From CAZRKC01 sp964600665 (lineage in GTDB: Bacteria > Bacillota > SLNR01): a stretch of 40,997 nucleotides of DNA. The position numbers were made by a program, and so were the translations under genes. The DNA lies in NCBI GenBank assembly GCA_964600665.1, contig CAZRKC010000018.1:1-40997 (forward strand), read 5' to 3'. Positions within the stretch are counted from its first letter, which is position 1; the number at the start of each line of letters is the position of its first letter. Positions 33,517 through 40,997 of this stretch are shown here, one piece after another. The notes under the pieces are model-generated. The model saw only the letters and a program-made list of their open reading frames with translations, was not told the origin of the DNA and ran no database searches.

Positions 33517-36151
33517 AAAATTTGTGTACAAATTCGCAGAAGGCCGCGCGTCCATGAAAGAGTTGTTGGGGGGAAAAGGAGCCGGATTGGCAGAGATGAC
33601 ATCCATCGGTCTGCCTGTACCACCGGGGTTCACCATCACTACCGAAGCCTGCAATGAATACTACGAAAACGGGCAAGCATTTCCGGACGGATTGGAAGAC
33701 AGTATCATGATACATATCCGGGATCTGGAATCACAAACCGGCAAAACCTTTGGTGGTGGCGAAAATCCACTTTTGGTGTCGGTCCGATCGGGTGCAGTGT
33801 TTTCCATGCCGGGGATGATGGATACCGTGCTGAATCTGGGGTTGAACTCGGAAACGGTGGCCGCATTGGCAAAGCGAACGAATAATCCCCGGTTTGCTTT
33901 CGATTCTTACCGGCGGTTTATTCAGATGTTCGGCAATGTGGTGTTGAAAGTGGAGCATCACGAGTTTGAACATATTCTGGAGAGCACGAAAAAGAAGCGG
34001 GATGTTTTGCTCGATACTGATTTGGATGCAGAGGATATGGAAGGGTTGGCTGTGAAATATCTGGCGCTGGTGAAAGAACGTACCAAAAAAGACTTTCCTC
34101 AGGACCCGACAGAGCAGCTGAAGATGGCGGTGGAAGCTGTCTTTGCTTCATGGAATAACCAGCGCGCGATTACTTACCGGAAAATCAACAAAATCCCTGA
34201 CCATTTGGGTACCGGTGTTAATATCCAGTCCATGGTCTTCGGCAATATGGGCAATGACTGCGGCACAGGCGTGGCATTTACCCGCAATCCTGCCAATGGC
34301 AACAAAGAGCTATACGGGGAATACCTGATCAATGCCCAAGGGGAAGATGTGGTGGCCGGGATCCGGACGCCTAAACACATATCCACGCTCCAAGAAGAGA
34401 TGCCTTTAATCTATCAGCAGTTCATCGAGATCTGCCACCGTTTGGAAGCCCATTACCGGGATGTTCAGGATATAGAATTTACCATTGAAGGAGGCATCCT
34501 ATATATCCTGCAAACCCGCAGCGGGAAGCGAACTGCAGCTGCTGCAGTGAAGATTGCTCACGACTTCATGGTTGAAGGAATCCTCACCAAAGAAGAGGCC
34601 GTTTTGCGGATCGATCCGGACCACATCAATGCCTTGATGCACCGCCGTATTGATCCCAATGCTCGGGTGGACGTCATCGCCAAAGGCCTGCCGGCTTCAC
34701 CGGGTGCGGCATCCGGCAAAGTCGTGTTCGACGCAGATGATGCAGAAAAAGCGGTGACGCAAGGGACAAAAGTGATTTTGGTGCGTCCGGAGACCACCCC
34801 GGATGATATTCATGGCATGGTTGCTGCGCAAGGCATCCTGACCAGTCGCGGAGGGATGACCAGCCATGCGGCTGTGGTTGCCCGGGGAATGGGGAAACCG
34901 TGTATCAGCGGATGTGAAGAAGTGAAGATTAATTTAGCTGCCAAAGAATTCACGGCTCGGGGAGGGATTTTGATCAAAGAAGGGGATGAAATCACCATCG
35001 ATGGTACCCTCGGGCAAGTATACCTGGGTAAAGTCCCTATGATCGATCCTGAATTGACGCCGGAATTTGTGGAAATGCTCCAATGGGCAGATGATATCCG
35101 CCGCTTGGGCGTGCGGGCTAACGCAGATACCCCGGATGATGCCCGCCGGGCTCGTGAACTGGGTGCGGCCGGTATCGGATTATGCCGGACAGAGCACATG
35201 TTTTTTGGTGCAGAACGGTTACCTGTGGTTCAACAGATGATTATGTCAGAGACGAAAACTGAACGAAATGCGGCTTTGGACAAACTCCTGCCATTCCAGC
35301 AGAGTGATTTCGAAGGTATTCTGGAAGCCATGGATGGTTATCCGGTGACGATCCGCCTGTTGGATCCGCCACTACACGAGTTTTTGCCCAATGCTGAAGA
35401 GCTGGCAGTAGAGATCACTACTTTAAAACTCCAAGATGGGAGCCCTGCAAAGATCCATGAGCTGGAAACATTGCAGCGCAAAGTCAGGGCTCTGGCTGAG
35501 TTCAACCCCATGCTGGGTCTACGGGGATGCCGCCTGGGCATCATTTATCCGGAGATTTATGCCATGCAAATCCGGGCCATTCTCCAGGCGACATTGAAAT
35601 TGTTAAAGAACGGCTTAAATCCCATGCCGGAAATCATGATACCCCTGGTCGGTCACGAGGAAGAGTTGCGGATCAATCGGGACATGGTCATGGATGTGGT
35701 CAGTGCCCTCGAGGAAGAAACCGGCATCCGATGTGATTATCCGGTGGGCACCATGATCGAACTGCCTCGGGCTTGTCTTGTGGCTGATGCCATCGCCCGG
35801 TATGCTGATTTCTTCTCATTTGGTACCAATGATTTGACCCAAACCACCTTTGGGTTTAGTAGGGACGATGCGGAAGGGAAGTTTTTGTTTCGGTATATCG
35901 AAGACAAGATTCTGCCGGACAATCCCTTTGCAGTATTGGATCGCACAGGGGTGGGACGCCTGGTACAAATGGGTGTAGACTTGGGCCGGAAAGAACGCCC
36001 CGGTTTAAAAATCGGAATCTGCGGTGAACACGGGGGAGACCCGAACTCTGTGGAGTTCTGTCATCTTGCAGGATTGGATTATGTCAGTTGTTCACCTTTC
36101 AGGGTCCCCATTGCACGTTTGGCTGCTGCCCACGCGAAACTGAAGAACTAA
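33506..36151 (+). CDS. ppdK: Pyruvate, phosphate dikinase
   Basis: PPDK interconverts pyruvate, ATP and phosphate with PEP, AMP and pyrophosphate. The 881-residue protein has the normal clostridial length: the N-terminal ATP-grasp domain (LGGKGAGLAEMTSIGLPVPP, VSVRSGAVFSMPGMMDT), the phosphohistidine domain with catalytic His454 in SRGGMTSHAAVVARG, and the C-terminal TIM barrel binding PEP/pyruvate, with Cys839 in IGICGEHGGDP. Thr452, two residues before the histidine, is the position modified by the regulator in known enzymes. ATG 33506 overlaps ppsR and follows GCAGGAGGG. A strong terminator follows. Confidence 0.97.
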   Translation: MTGKKFVYKFAEGRASMKELLGGKGAGLAEMTSIGLPVPPGFTITTEACNEYYENGQAFPDGLEDSIMIHIRDLESQTGKTFGGGENPLLVSVRSGAVFSMPGMMDTVLNLGLNSETVAALAKRTNNPRFAFDSYRRFIQMFGNVVLKVEHHEFEHILESTKKKRDVLLDTDLDAEDMEGLAVKYLALVKERTKKDFPQDPTEQLKMAVEAVFASWNNQRAITYRKINKIPDHLGTGVNIQSMVFGNMGNDCGTGVAFTRNPANGNKELYGEYLINAQGEDVVAGIRTPKHISTLQEEMPLIYQQFIEICHRLEAHYRDVQDIEFTIEGGILYILQTRSGKRTAAAAVKIAHDFMVEGILTKEEAVLRIDPDHINALMHRRIDPNARVDVIAKGLPASPGAASGKVVFDADDAEKAVTQGTKVILVRPETTPDDIHGMVAAQGILTSRGGMTSHAAVVARGMGKPCISGCEEVKINLAAKEFTARGGILIKEGDEITIDGTLGQVYLGKVPMIDPELTPEFVEMLQWADDIRRLGVRANADTPDDARRARELGAAGIGLCRTEHMFFGAERLPVVQQMIMSETKTERNAALDKLLPFQQSDFEGILEAMDGYPVTIRLLDPPLHEFLPNAEELAVEITTLKLQDGSPAKIHELETLQRKVRALAEFNPMLGLRGCRLGIIYPEIYAMQIRAILQATLKLLKNGLNPMPEIMIPLVGHEEELRINRDMVMDVVSALEEETGIRCDYPVGTMIELPRACLVADAIARYADFFSFGTNDLTQTTFGFSRDDAEGKFLFRYIEDKILPDNPFAVLDRTGVGRLVQMGVDLGRKERPGLKIGICGEHGGDPNSVEFCHLAGLDYVSCSPFRVPIARLAAAHAKLKN

Positions 36152-36156
36152 CCATC

Positions 36157-36181
36157 AGGGCTCTTCGGAGCCCTTTTTTTT
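36157..36181 (+). terminator. Intrinsic terminator after ppdK
   Basis: AGGGCTC and GAGCCCT form a stem capped by a TTCG tetraloop (36157-36174), followed by a run of eight T. It closes the ccpN-like/ppsR/ppdK operon. Confidence 0.95.
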
Positions 36182-36310
36182 GTCGGGCGTAAGGGGCCAT
36201 CGTCGAATGTTTTCTTTTTCGTGATGATGCTGCTGCCGATGCACAAAACCGGACAACAGGATTCCACTGCTGCCCGTCGAATGTGTCTTTTATTGACAGG
36301 AGGAAGCGCT

Positions 36311-37138
36311 ATGGATCAAATCGGGAGCGGTCGTTCAGCTGCGGTGTTCCGTACGGATCGGAACACCGCCTTAAAACTTTATGATGATCGAGTACCGGAG
36401 ACACAGATTCATCGGGAAGCGGATATGGCCGCGAAAGTCGCATCCGTTTGCTTACTTGCACCTGCTTTTTATGGTTTGGTGAAGCATCAGGAGCGTCTGG
36501 GTGTGGAGATGGAATTGATTGAAGGAGTGAGTGGATCGGATGCCCTCAAACACCGCTTCTGGCAGGGACGCACCTTGATTCGACAATTAGCTGATGTGCA
36601 TCGGCAGATTCACCGTCAGGAGATTCAAGGCTTGATGGGTCCGTCCTCTCGGTTTTTGCAGCCGATTCAATCAATGCCCGGATTGGACAATCGAGTCAAA
36701 GATGACTTAACGGGACTGATTGCAAGAAGTCACTCCCTGCGACTGTGTCATGGAGATTATCATCCGGAGAATATCTTGATCACCCCCAATGGCATGATCC
36801 GGGTAATCGATTGGATGGATGCGTATCAAGGTGATCCCCTGAGTGATGTCGCCCGGACTCATTATCTACTTCGGTTCGGAATCTCACCCCACGAGAGTCC
36901 TTTGATGAATCACCTCCTGAATGGGATTCGACCCTGGATGAGTACTAGCTACGTGAAGGCTTACTTTATGGGACCTCCTCCGGACCCCGCCTTATGGCAA
37001 GGGTGGCAGCTGGTGATCGGGCTGCAGCGGATGAAAGAAGGGATCAAAGAAGAGATGCCAACGCTTCTGAAATGGATCGATTTCCTGTTCATGGCGCGGT
37101 ACAGACGGACCGGTCTGCTAAATCCGCACCAGGATTAA
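36311..37138 (+). CDS. APH/choline kinase-family phosphotransferase
   Basis: A kinase-like protein of 275 residues with small-molecule phosphotransferase motifs: a glycine-rich opening (IGSGRSAAVFRT), a lysine in ALKLYDD, the catalytic loop LCHGDYHPENIL (His147, Asp149, Asn154) and the metal-binding VIDWMDAYQGDP (Asp167). Substrate cannot be deduced; aminoglycoside resistance should not be assumed because most such chromosomal proteins act on other small molecules. ATG 36311 is chosen for the AGGAGG site (36299-36304); the frame continues upstream without a better one. It sits alone between the ppdK terminator and yqxD. Confidence 0.85.
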   Translation: MDQIGSGRSAAVFRTDRNTALKLYDDRVPETQIHREADMAAKVASVCLLAPAFYGLVKHQERLGVEMELIEGVSGSDALKHRFWQGRTLIRQLADVHRQIHRQEIQGLMGPSSRFLQPIQSMPGLDNRVKDDLTGLIARSHSLRLCHGDYHPENILITPNGMIRVIDWMDAYQGDPLSDVARTHYLLRFGISPHESPLMNHLLNGIRPWMSTSYVKAYFMGPPPDPALWQGWQLVIGLQRMKEGIKEEMPTLLKWIDFLFMARYRRTGLLNPHQD

Positions 37139-37229
37139 CGGATGTTTCATATATTTTTGCATATGAAGAAGGAATTTATTTGAATGCCGCGAATTGCCTT
37201 TTAGTATCTGCAAAAAAGGGGGAGGGACC

Positions 37230-37670
37230 ATGCGAATCCTAGTGGATGCGGATGCGTGCCCATTTCGGCATGTGATTGTTCGTCTGGCGAAACAACACCA
37301 AACCCAGGTGGTATGGATTCACAGTCTGCCCCATTGGACGGATTTTCCTGCAGAGCATGAGGTTGTTTGTGTGGATTCAGCACCTGAAGCTGTGGATATG
37401 GCGATTATCAATCGGATCAAAACTGGTGATGTGGTGGTCACACAGGATATCGGTCTGGGCGCTTTAGCCCTGGGGAAGAAAGCCAGTGCTTTATCACCTC
37501 GGGGATTGATATATACAGAAACCAATATGGATCAGTTACTAACAGACCGATATTGGAGCAAGCGAACCCGGCAGGCAGGGGGAAGGACGCGTGGTCCCCG
37601 ACCCTTGGATCACCAGGATGAAATGCGTTTTGCAGCTGCTTTGGAACAACTTTTGCTTACAGATACTTAA
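37230..37670 (+). CDS. UPF0178 (YaiI/YqxD) family protein
   Basis: A DUF188 protein of 146 residues with a PIN-like fold and conserved acidic residues: ILVDADACPFRHVIVRLA at the N-terminus, VDMAIINRIKTGDVVVTQD in the middle, and GGRTRGPRPLDHQDEMRFA at the end. The biochemical activity is unproven; a nuclease-like role is suggested by the fold. It lies upstream of dnaG, as yqxD does in Bacillus. ATG 37230 follows AAAGGGGGAGGGACC. The 91 bases before it hold nothing recognisable. Confidence 0.93.
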   Translation: MRILVDADACPFRHVIVRLAKQHQTQVVWIHSLPHWTDFPAEHEVVCVDSAPEAVDMAIINRIKTGDVVVTQDIGLGALALGKKASALSPRGLIYTETNMDQLLTDRYWSKRTRQAGGRTRGPRPLDHQDEMRFAAALEQLLLTDT

Positions 37671-37781
37671 ACCGGCATGCGTGAAACCGCCGACAGGTAA
37701 AAAAAGGGAAATCATGATTTCTCACGAATATATCCTCATATGTTTTTCAGGTTGAATGAAAATGGACAGCGGGTGGTTGGA

Positions 37782-39587
37782 ATGTCAAAACCGTTTGCGG
37801 ATGCACTGATTGAGGAAATCCGCAGCAAAAACGATATCGTTGCATTAATTTCTGACGATATGGTCTTGCGGAAAGCGGGACGTAATTATGTGGGGCTATG
37901 TCCATTCCATGGTGAAAAAACACCTTCATTTACGGTGTCTCCGGAAAAGCAGATTTTCTACTGTTTTGGTTGTGGCGCCGGTGGCGACTGCTTTTCATAC
38001 ATCATGAAGCGGCAGAACTTAAATTTTGCAGATGCAATCAAGGCATTGGCCACACGGGCCGGCATCACCCTCCCGGATGAGATCCAGTCTCCTCGTGAAC
38101 GGCAGGAGTACCGGGAGAAAGAAATGGTTTATGAAGTGAACAGACTCGCGGCGGACTATTTTCGCAATCAGTTTTTAAACCATCCGGCTGGCAAGATTGC
38201 ACAAAAATACCTTTCGGACCGGGGGATCCGCCCTGAAATCATGGAGCAATTCTATCTGGGTGTTTCTCTATCAGATTGGGATAGTCTGCTCAAGACTATG
38301 GTACGCAAAGGGATCAGCGCAGAAGCACTGGAAACGGCAGGATTGGTGGTGTCTCGTCAGGATACATCTGGCCACTATGACCGCTTCCGGAATCGCCTGA
38401 TGTTTCCCATCTATGATAGTGCCAATCGGGTGACCGGATTTGGCGGACGGGTGTTGGATGATACCCAGCCAAAATACCTGAACTCACCGGAAACCCCTGT
38501 GTTTGATAAAAGCCGAAATGTTTACGGCATCCATCTGAGCCGGCATGCCATGCGCAACCAGGATCAGGTGATATTGGTGGAAGGGTATATGGATGTAATC
38601 GGTTTATTCCAAAGCGGAGTACAAAATGTGGCGGCTACTTTAGGGACTGCCTTAGCAGAAAGTCATGGGCGTATCCTGAGCCACTACGGGAGCGATATCG
38701 TCATCGCCTACGATGGTGACCGGGCAGGGCAGGCAGCAGCCATGCGAGGGGCGGCGATCCTGCAAAAAGCCGGATGTCTGGTCCGGATCGCCCGGATCCC
38801 CGGAGAAGAAGATCCGGACAGTTATGTCCGAAAAGAAGGGAAAGATGCATTCTTGCATCTGGTGGAAAATGCATTGTCATTGACTGCGTATCAGTTGCAG
38901 GAAATCACCATCACCGGGAAGAAAAGTACATCAGATGGAGTCACGGATATGTTGCGGAAGGCGATCCCCATCATTGGTGATGTATCCAGTGTCAGTGAGC
39001 GGGAGGTTTTCATCCGAAATTTCGCCCGATCGTTGGGAGTCAGGGAAGATGCTCTCCGGGCGGACGTGCAGCGATATCTGCGAAAAGGTAACAAATCCAT
39101 GAATAACCCGGAAGCGGCGCAGTCACCACCTGTGCCCCGGCAGACATTGCAACCGGCTCATCGGACTGCTGAAGCCATGTTGCTGCAATTGATTCCGCTG
39201 GATCCGGAGGCGTGGTGGGAAGTCCGTCAAAAGATGAACCCGGATGATTTTATCGATCCAGCATGGGCAGTGGTTGCCCGGGCATGTTGGGAGATGGACC
39301 AGCAGGGACTTCATCTGACTGTGGCGAATTTATTGGACTACATGCAGAGGAATTACCCGGAACATTATGGCGATGCCGCGCGTCTGTTTATCGAAACCGA
39401 GGATGTGCCACGAACGACGGCCGCAATTGATGACTATATCGAAAGCATCAAAGGACATAAACGGAAACTGGTGAAACGTGCCCTCCAAGATGAGATCCAC
39501 CTGGCAGAACAGGCAGGGGACAAAACCAAAGTGGAGGAATTGCTGGCGAAGTATCGAGATTTGCTGGAGCAGGACGGCCAGCGTTGA
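37782..39587 (+). CDS. dnaG: DNA primase DnaG
   Basis: DnaG makes the RNA primers for chromosome replication, recruited by the DnaB-type helicase. The 601 residues match the usual Gram-positive length. The N-terminal zinc domain has Cys40, His43, Cys61 and Cys64 (CPFHGEKTPSF and YCFGCGAGGD). The TOPRIM catalytic core contains VILVEGYMDVIGL and AYDGDRAGQAA. The C-terminal helicase-binding domain begins around residue 450. ATG 37782 gives the usual MSKPFADALIEEI start, although the site GGGTGG is weak; the frame extends to 37740. A small palindrome (37709-37722) lies in the gap before it. It heads the dnaG-rpoD pair. Confidence 0.97.
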   Translation: MSKPFADALIEEIRSKNDIVALISDDMVLRKAGRNYVGLCPFHGEKTPSFTVSPEKQIFYCFGCGAGGDCFSYIMKRQNLNFADAIKALATRAGITLPDEIQSPRERQEYREKEMVYEVNRLAADYFRNQFLNHPAGKIAQKYLSDRGIRPEIMEQFYLGVSLSDWDSLLKTMVRKGISAEALETAGLVVSRQDTSGHYDRFRNRLMFPIYDSANRVTGFGGRVLDDTQPKYLNSPETPVFDKSRNVYGIHLSRHAMRNQDQVILVEGYMDVIGLFQSGVQNVAATLGTALAESHGRILSHYGSDIVIAYDGDRAGQAAAMRGAAILQKAGCLVRIARIPGEEDPDSYVRKEGKDAFLHLVENALSLTAYQLQEITITGKKSTSDGVTDMLRKAIPIIGDVSSVSEREVFIRNFARSLGVREDALRADVQRYLRKGNKSMNNPEAAQSPPVPRQTLQPAHRTAEAMLLQLIPLDPEAWWEVRQKMNPDDFIDPAWAVVARACWEMDQQGLHLTVANLLDYMQRNYPEHYGDAARLFIETEDVPRTTAAIDDYIESIKGHKRKLVKRALQDEIHLAEQAGDKTKVEELLAKYRDLLEQDGQR

Positions 39588-39639
39588 TAGGTGGAAAGCC
39601 CATCAGGAACACGGGGTTTTCCAGAGGAGGTTGGACAGA

Positions 39640-40710
39640 GTGGACAAGAAGTTTGAAGCACTGGAGAGTGTCAAGGAACTCATATATCGGGGTAAGAAAA
39701 AGGGGATCCTGACCTACGGGGAAATTATGGATGCCCTTCAGGAAGTGCCCCTGAGTGCTGAGCAGATCGATGAGTTTTATGAGTCTCTGACTGAGATGGG
39801 CATTGATATTGTGGAAGTGATCCCCGGTGTCGATGAGCCGGAGCTGGTGGATGAACTGGATTTAACAATCCCCGACGGTGTCAGCATTGACGATCCGGTG
39901 CGGATGTATCTGAAAGAAATCGGACGGATCCCCCTTTTAAATGCCAATGATGAAGTGGATCTGGCCCAGCGAATGGAAGTCGGCGATGAAGATGCGAAGC
40001 GGCGTCTGGTGGAAGCCAACCTGCGACTGGTGGTCAGTATCGCCAAGCGATATGTCGGCCGGGGGATGCTGTTTTTGGATTTGATCCAGGAAGGCAACCT
40101 GGGTTTAATCAAAGCGGTGGAAAAATTCGACTATCATAAAGGGTATAAATTCAGCACATATGCCACATGGTGGATTCGCCAGGCAATTACCCGTGCCATT
40201 GCCGACCAGGCCCGAACGATCCGGATCCCGGTACACATGGTGGAGACCATCAATAAATTGATTCGAATCAGCCGTCAGTTGCTGCAGGAACTGGGTCGGG
40301 ATCCAACGCCTGAGGAAATTGCCGGTGAAATGGATGTGCCGGTGGAACGAATCCGGGAAATTATGAAAATCGCCCAGGAACCGGTATCTCTGGAAACCCC
40401 CATCGGGGAAGAGGAAGATAGCCATTTAGGGGATTTTATTGAAGATGTGGATGCTCAGGCGCCGGCAGAAGCCGCTTCCTTCACCCTGTTGAAAGAGCAG
40501 TTGGAAGATGTGCTTGAGACACTGACTCCCCGGGAAAAGAAAGTCCTTCGCCTCCGGTTTGGTCTGGATGACGGACGCGCCCGGACCCTGGAAGAAGTTG
40601 GTCATGAGTTCGGTGTCACCCGGGAGCGGATCCGGCAGATCGAAGCCAAAGCTCTGAGGAAACTCCGCCATCCCAGCCGTAGCAAGAAACTGAAAGATTA
40701 TCTGGACTAG
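39640..40710 (+). CDS. rpoD: RNA polymerase primary sigma factor RpoD (SigA)
   Basis: The housekeeping sigma factor of 356 residues. Region 1.2 is DPVRMYLKEIGRIPLL; region 2 contains ANLRLVVSIAKRYVGRGM, FLDLIQEGNLGLIKAVEKFD and FSTYATWWIRQAITRAI; region 3 is RIPVHMVETINKL onward; region 4.2 is TLEEVGHEFGVTRERIRQIE with LRKLRHPSRS after it. The frame opens far back within dnaG, but the protein starts at GTG 39640, preceded nine bases upstream by GAGGAGG. The short N-terminus (no long region 1.1) is normal for Bacillota. It is 52 bases after dnaG, the classical macromolecular synthesis operon order. Confidence 0.98.
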   Translation: MDKKFEALESVKELIYRGKKKGILTYGEIMDALQEVPLSAEQIDEFYESLTEMGIDIVEVIPGVDEPELVDELDLTIPDGVSIDDPVRMYLKEIGRIPLLNANDEVDLAQRMEVGDEDAKRRLVEANLRLVVSIAKRYVGRGMLFLDLIQEGNLGLIKAVEKFDYHKGYKFSTYATWWIRQAITRAIADQARTIRIPVHMVETINKLIRISRQLLQELGRDPTPEEIAGEMDVPVERIREIMKIAQEPVSLETPIGEEEDSHLGDFIEDVDAQAPAEAASFTLLKEQLEDVLETLTPREKKVLRLRFGLDDGRARTLEEVGHEFGVTRERIRQIEAKALRKLRHPSRSKKLKDYLD

Positions 40711-40721
40711 GGTGAAGGGTA

Positions 40722-40750
40722 TTGACTCGATCCGAAAGGTACAGTATAAT
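40722..40750 (+). promoter_or_regulatory. Promoter of the tRNA cluster
   Basis: TTGACT (40722-40727), 17 bases and a perfect TATAAT (40745-40750) lie just after the rpoD stop, about 25 bases before the first tRNA. No terminator separates rpoD from the tRNAs, so some read-through is possible. Confidence 0.93.
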
Positions 40751-40774
40751 ATGTTTTGCATTGACTGACACCGT

Positions 40775-40849
40775 TCCTCGATAGCTCAACGGTAGAGCAC
40801 TCGGCTGTTAACCGAGTGGTTGTTGGTTCGAATCCAACTCGGGGAGCCA
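40775..40849 (+). tRNA. tRNA-Asn (GTT)
   Basis: A complete cloverleaf: acceptor TCCTCGA pairs with TCGGGGA (one G-U), the D arm is GCTC/GAGC, the anticodon stem CTCGG/CCGAG encloses loop CTGTTAA with anticodon GTT at 40807-40809, and the T arm contains GGTTCGAATCC. The discriminator is G and CCA is encoded (40847-40849). Confidence 0.97.
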
Positions 40850-40853
40850 ATCA

Positions 40854-40929
40854 GGGCCCATAGCTCAGTTGGTAGAGCTCCCGGCTCATAACCGGTTGGT
40901 CCCAGGTTCGAGTCCTGGTGGGCCCACCA
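40854..40929 (+). tRNA. tRNA with CAT anticodon (elongator Met likely)
   Basis: Acceptor GGGCCCA pairs perfectly with TGGGCCC; the D arm is GCTC/GAGC, the anticodon loop is CTCATAA with CAT at 40887-40889, the T arm has GGTTCGAGTCC, the discriminator is A and CCA is encoded. The fully paired first base pair argues against initiator tRNA. A lysidine-modified tRNA-Ile2 cannot be excluded from sequence alone. The outer anticodon-stem pair is a C-T mismatch (40880 with 40896). Confidence 0.9.
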
Positions 40930-40944
40930 ATTACTCCTTCATAT

Positions 40945-40997
40945 GGCCCCATGGTCAAGCGGCCTAAGACACCGCCCTTTCACGGCGGTAACCCGGG
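40945..40997 (+). tRNA. tRNA-Glu (TTC), cut by the window end
   Basis: The 5' part is present: acceptor strand GGCCCCA, D arm, and anticodon stem CCGCC/GGCGG around loop CTTTCAC with anticodon TTC at 40979-40981. The T arm and 3' acceptor strand lie beyond the window. Confidence 0.93.

Noticed and set aside
36293..36298. TTGACA just before the APH-like gene as a promoter
   Set aside because: It lies only 13 bases before the start codon and overlaps the ribosome-binding site, leaving no room for a -10 and transcript start.

Overview
The window reads as chromosomal DNA of a Bacillota (Firmicutes) bacterium, most likely a clostridial lineage. The evidence is the gene order hrcA-grpE-dnaK-dnaJ-prmA-rsmE-mtaB-hit-rpsU-yqeY-nfeD-floA-phoH-pgpH-ybeY-dgkA-era-recO-(ccpN-like)-ppsR-ppdK-yqxD-dnaG-rpoD, which is the familiar Bacillus/Clostridium housekeeping order, together with a CIRCE operator, strong AGGAGG ribosome-binding sites, an LPXTG surface protein and pyruvate phosphate dikinase with its own regulator. 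I cannot name the species.

Layout. (1) 1-7.9 kb: heat-shock operon (HrcA repressor, GrpE, DnaK, DnaJ) under a sigma-A-type promoter with a perfect CIRCE, running into prmA, rsmE and mtaB with ATGA overlaps. (2) 7.9-17.1 kb: translation and membrane housekeeping genes: hit, rpsU with its own promoter, yqeY, nfeD and floA (membrane microdomains), a Pro/Arg-rich membrane protein, then phoH, pgpH (c-di-AMP phosphodiesterase), ybeY, dgkA and era, ending at a strong terminator. The sporulation genes yqfC/yqfD that usually sit before phoH are absent. (3) 17.2-30.0 kb: an accessory block of about 13 kb between era and recO. It holds a CsbD-like stress protein, a DUF3494 (ice-binding-like) LPXTG surface protein with four tandem beta-repeats, a PAS/GGDEF/HD-GYP cyclic-di-GMP protein, and a minus-strand group made of a 7TM histidine kinase, a LuxR-type response regulator, a small receiver-like protein and a large secreted GLUG/Ig-like/DUF11 protein. 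It also carries REP-like palindromes, a broken HTH regulator, unexplained hairpins and small ORFs. (4) 30.1-36.2 kb: recO, a DUF4342 protein, a wrecked PAS-GGDEF pseudogene, then the ccpN-like/ppsR/ppdK operon controlling PEP-pyruvate interconversion, closed by a UUCG-loop terminator. (5) 36.3-41.0 kb: an APH/choline-kinase-like protein, yqxD, dnaG, rpoD and a tRNA cluster (Asn, Met, Glu cut by the window end) with its own promoter.

How it fits together. The core genes are chaperones, ribosome and tRNA modification, replication and transcription initiation, with PEP metabolism control. The accessory block combines surface adhesins/envelope proteins with signalling (c-di-GMP, two-component), which suggests attachment or envelope remodelling in response to a signal; that link is inferred from proximity only. 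The most unusual single item is the ccpN-like gene, whose reading frame has no ATG/GTG/TTG at the expected place and appears to start at an AUC codon behind a good ribosome-binding site.
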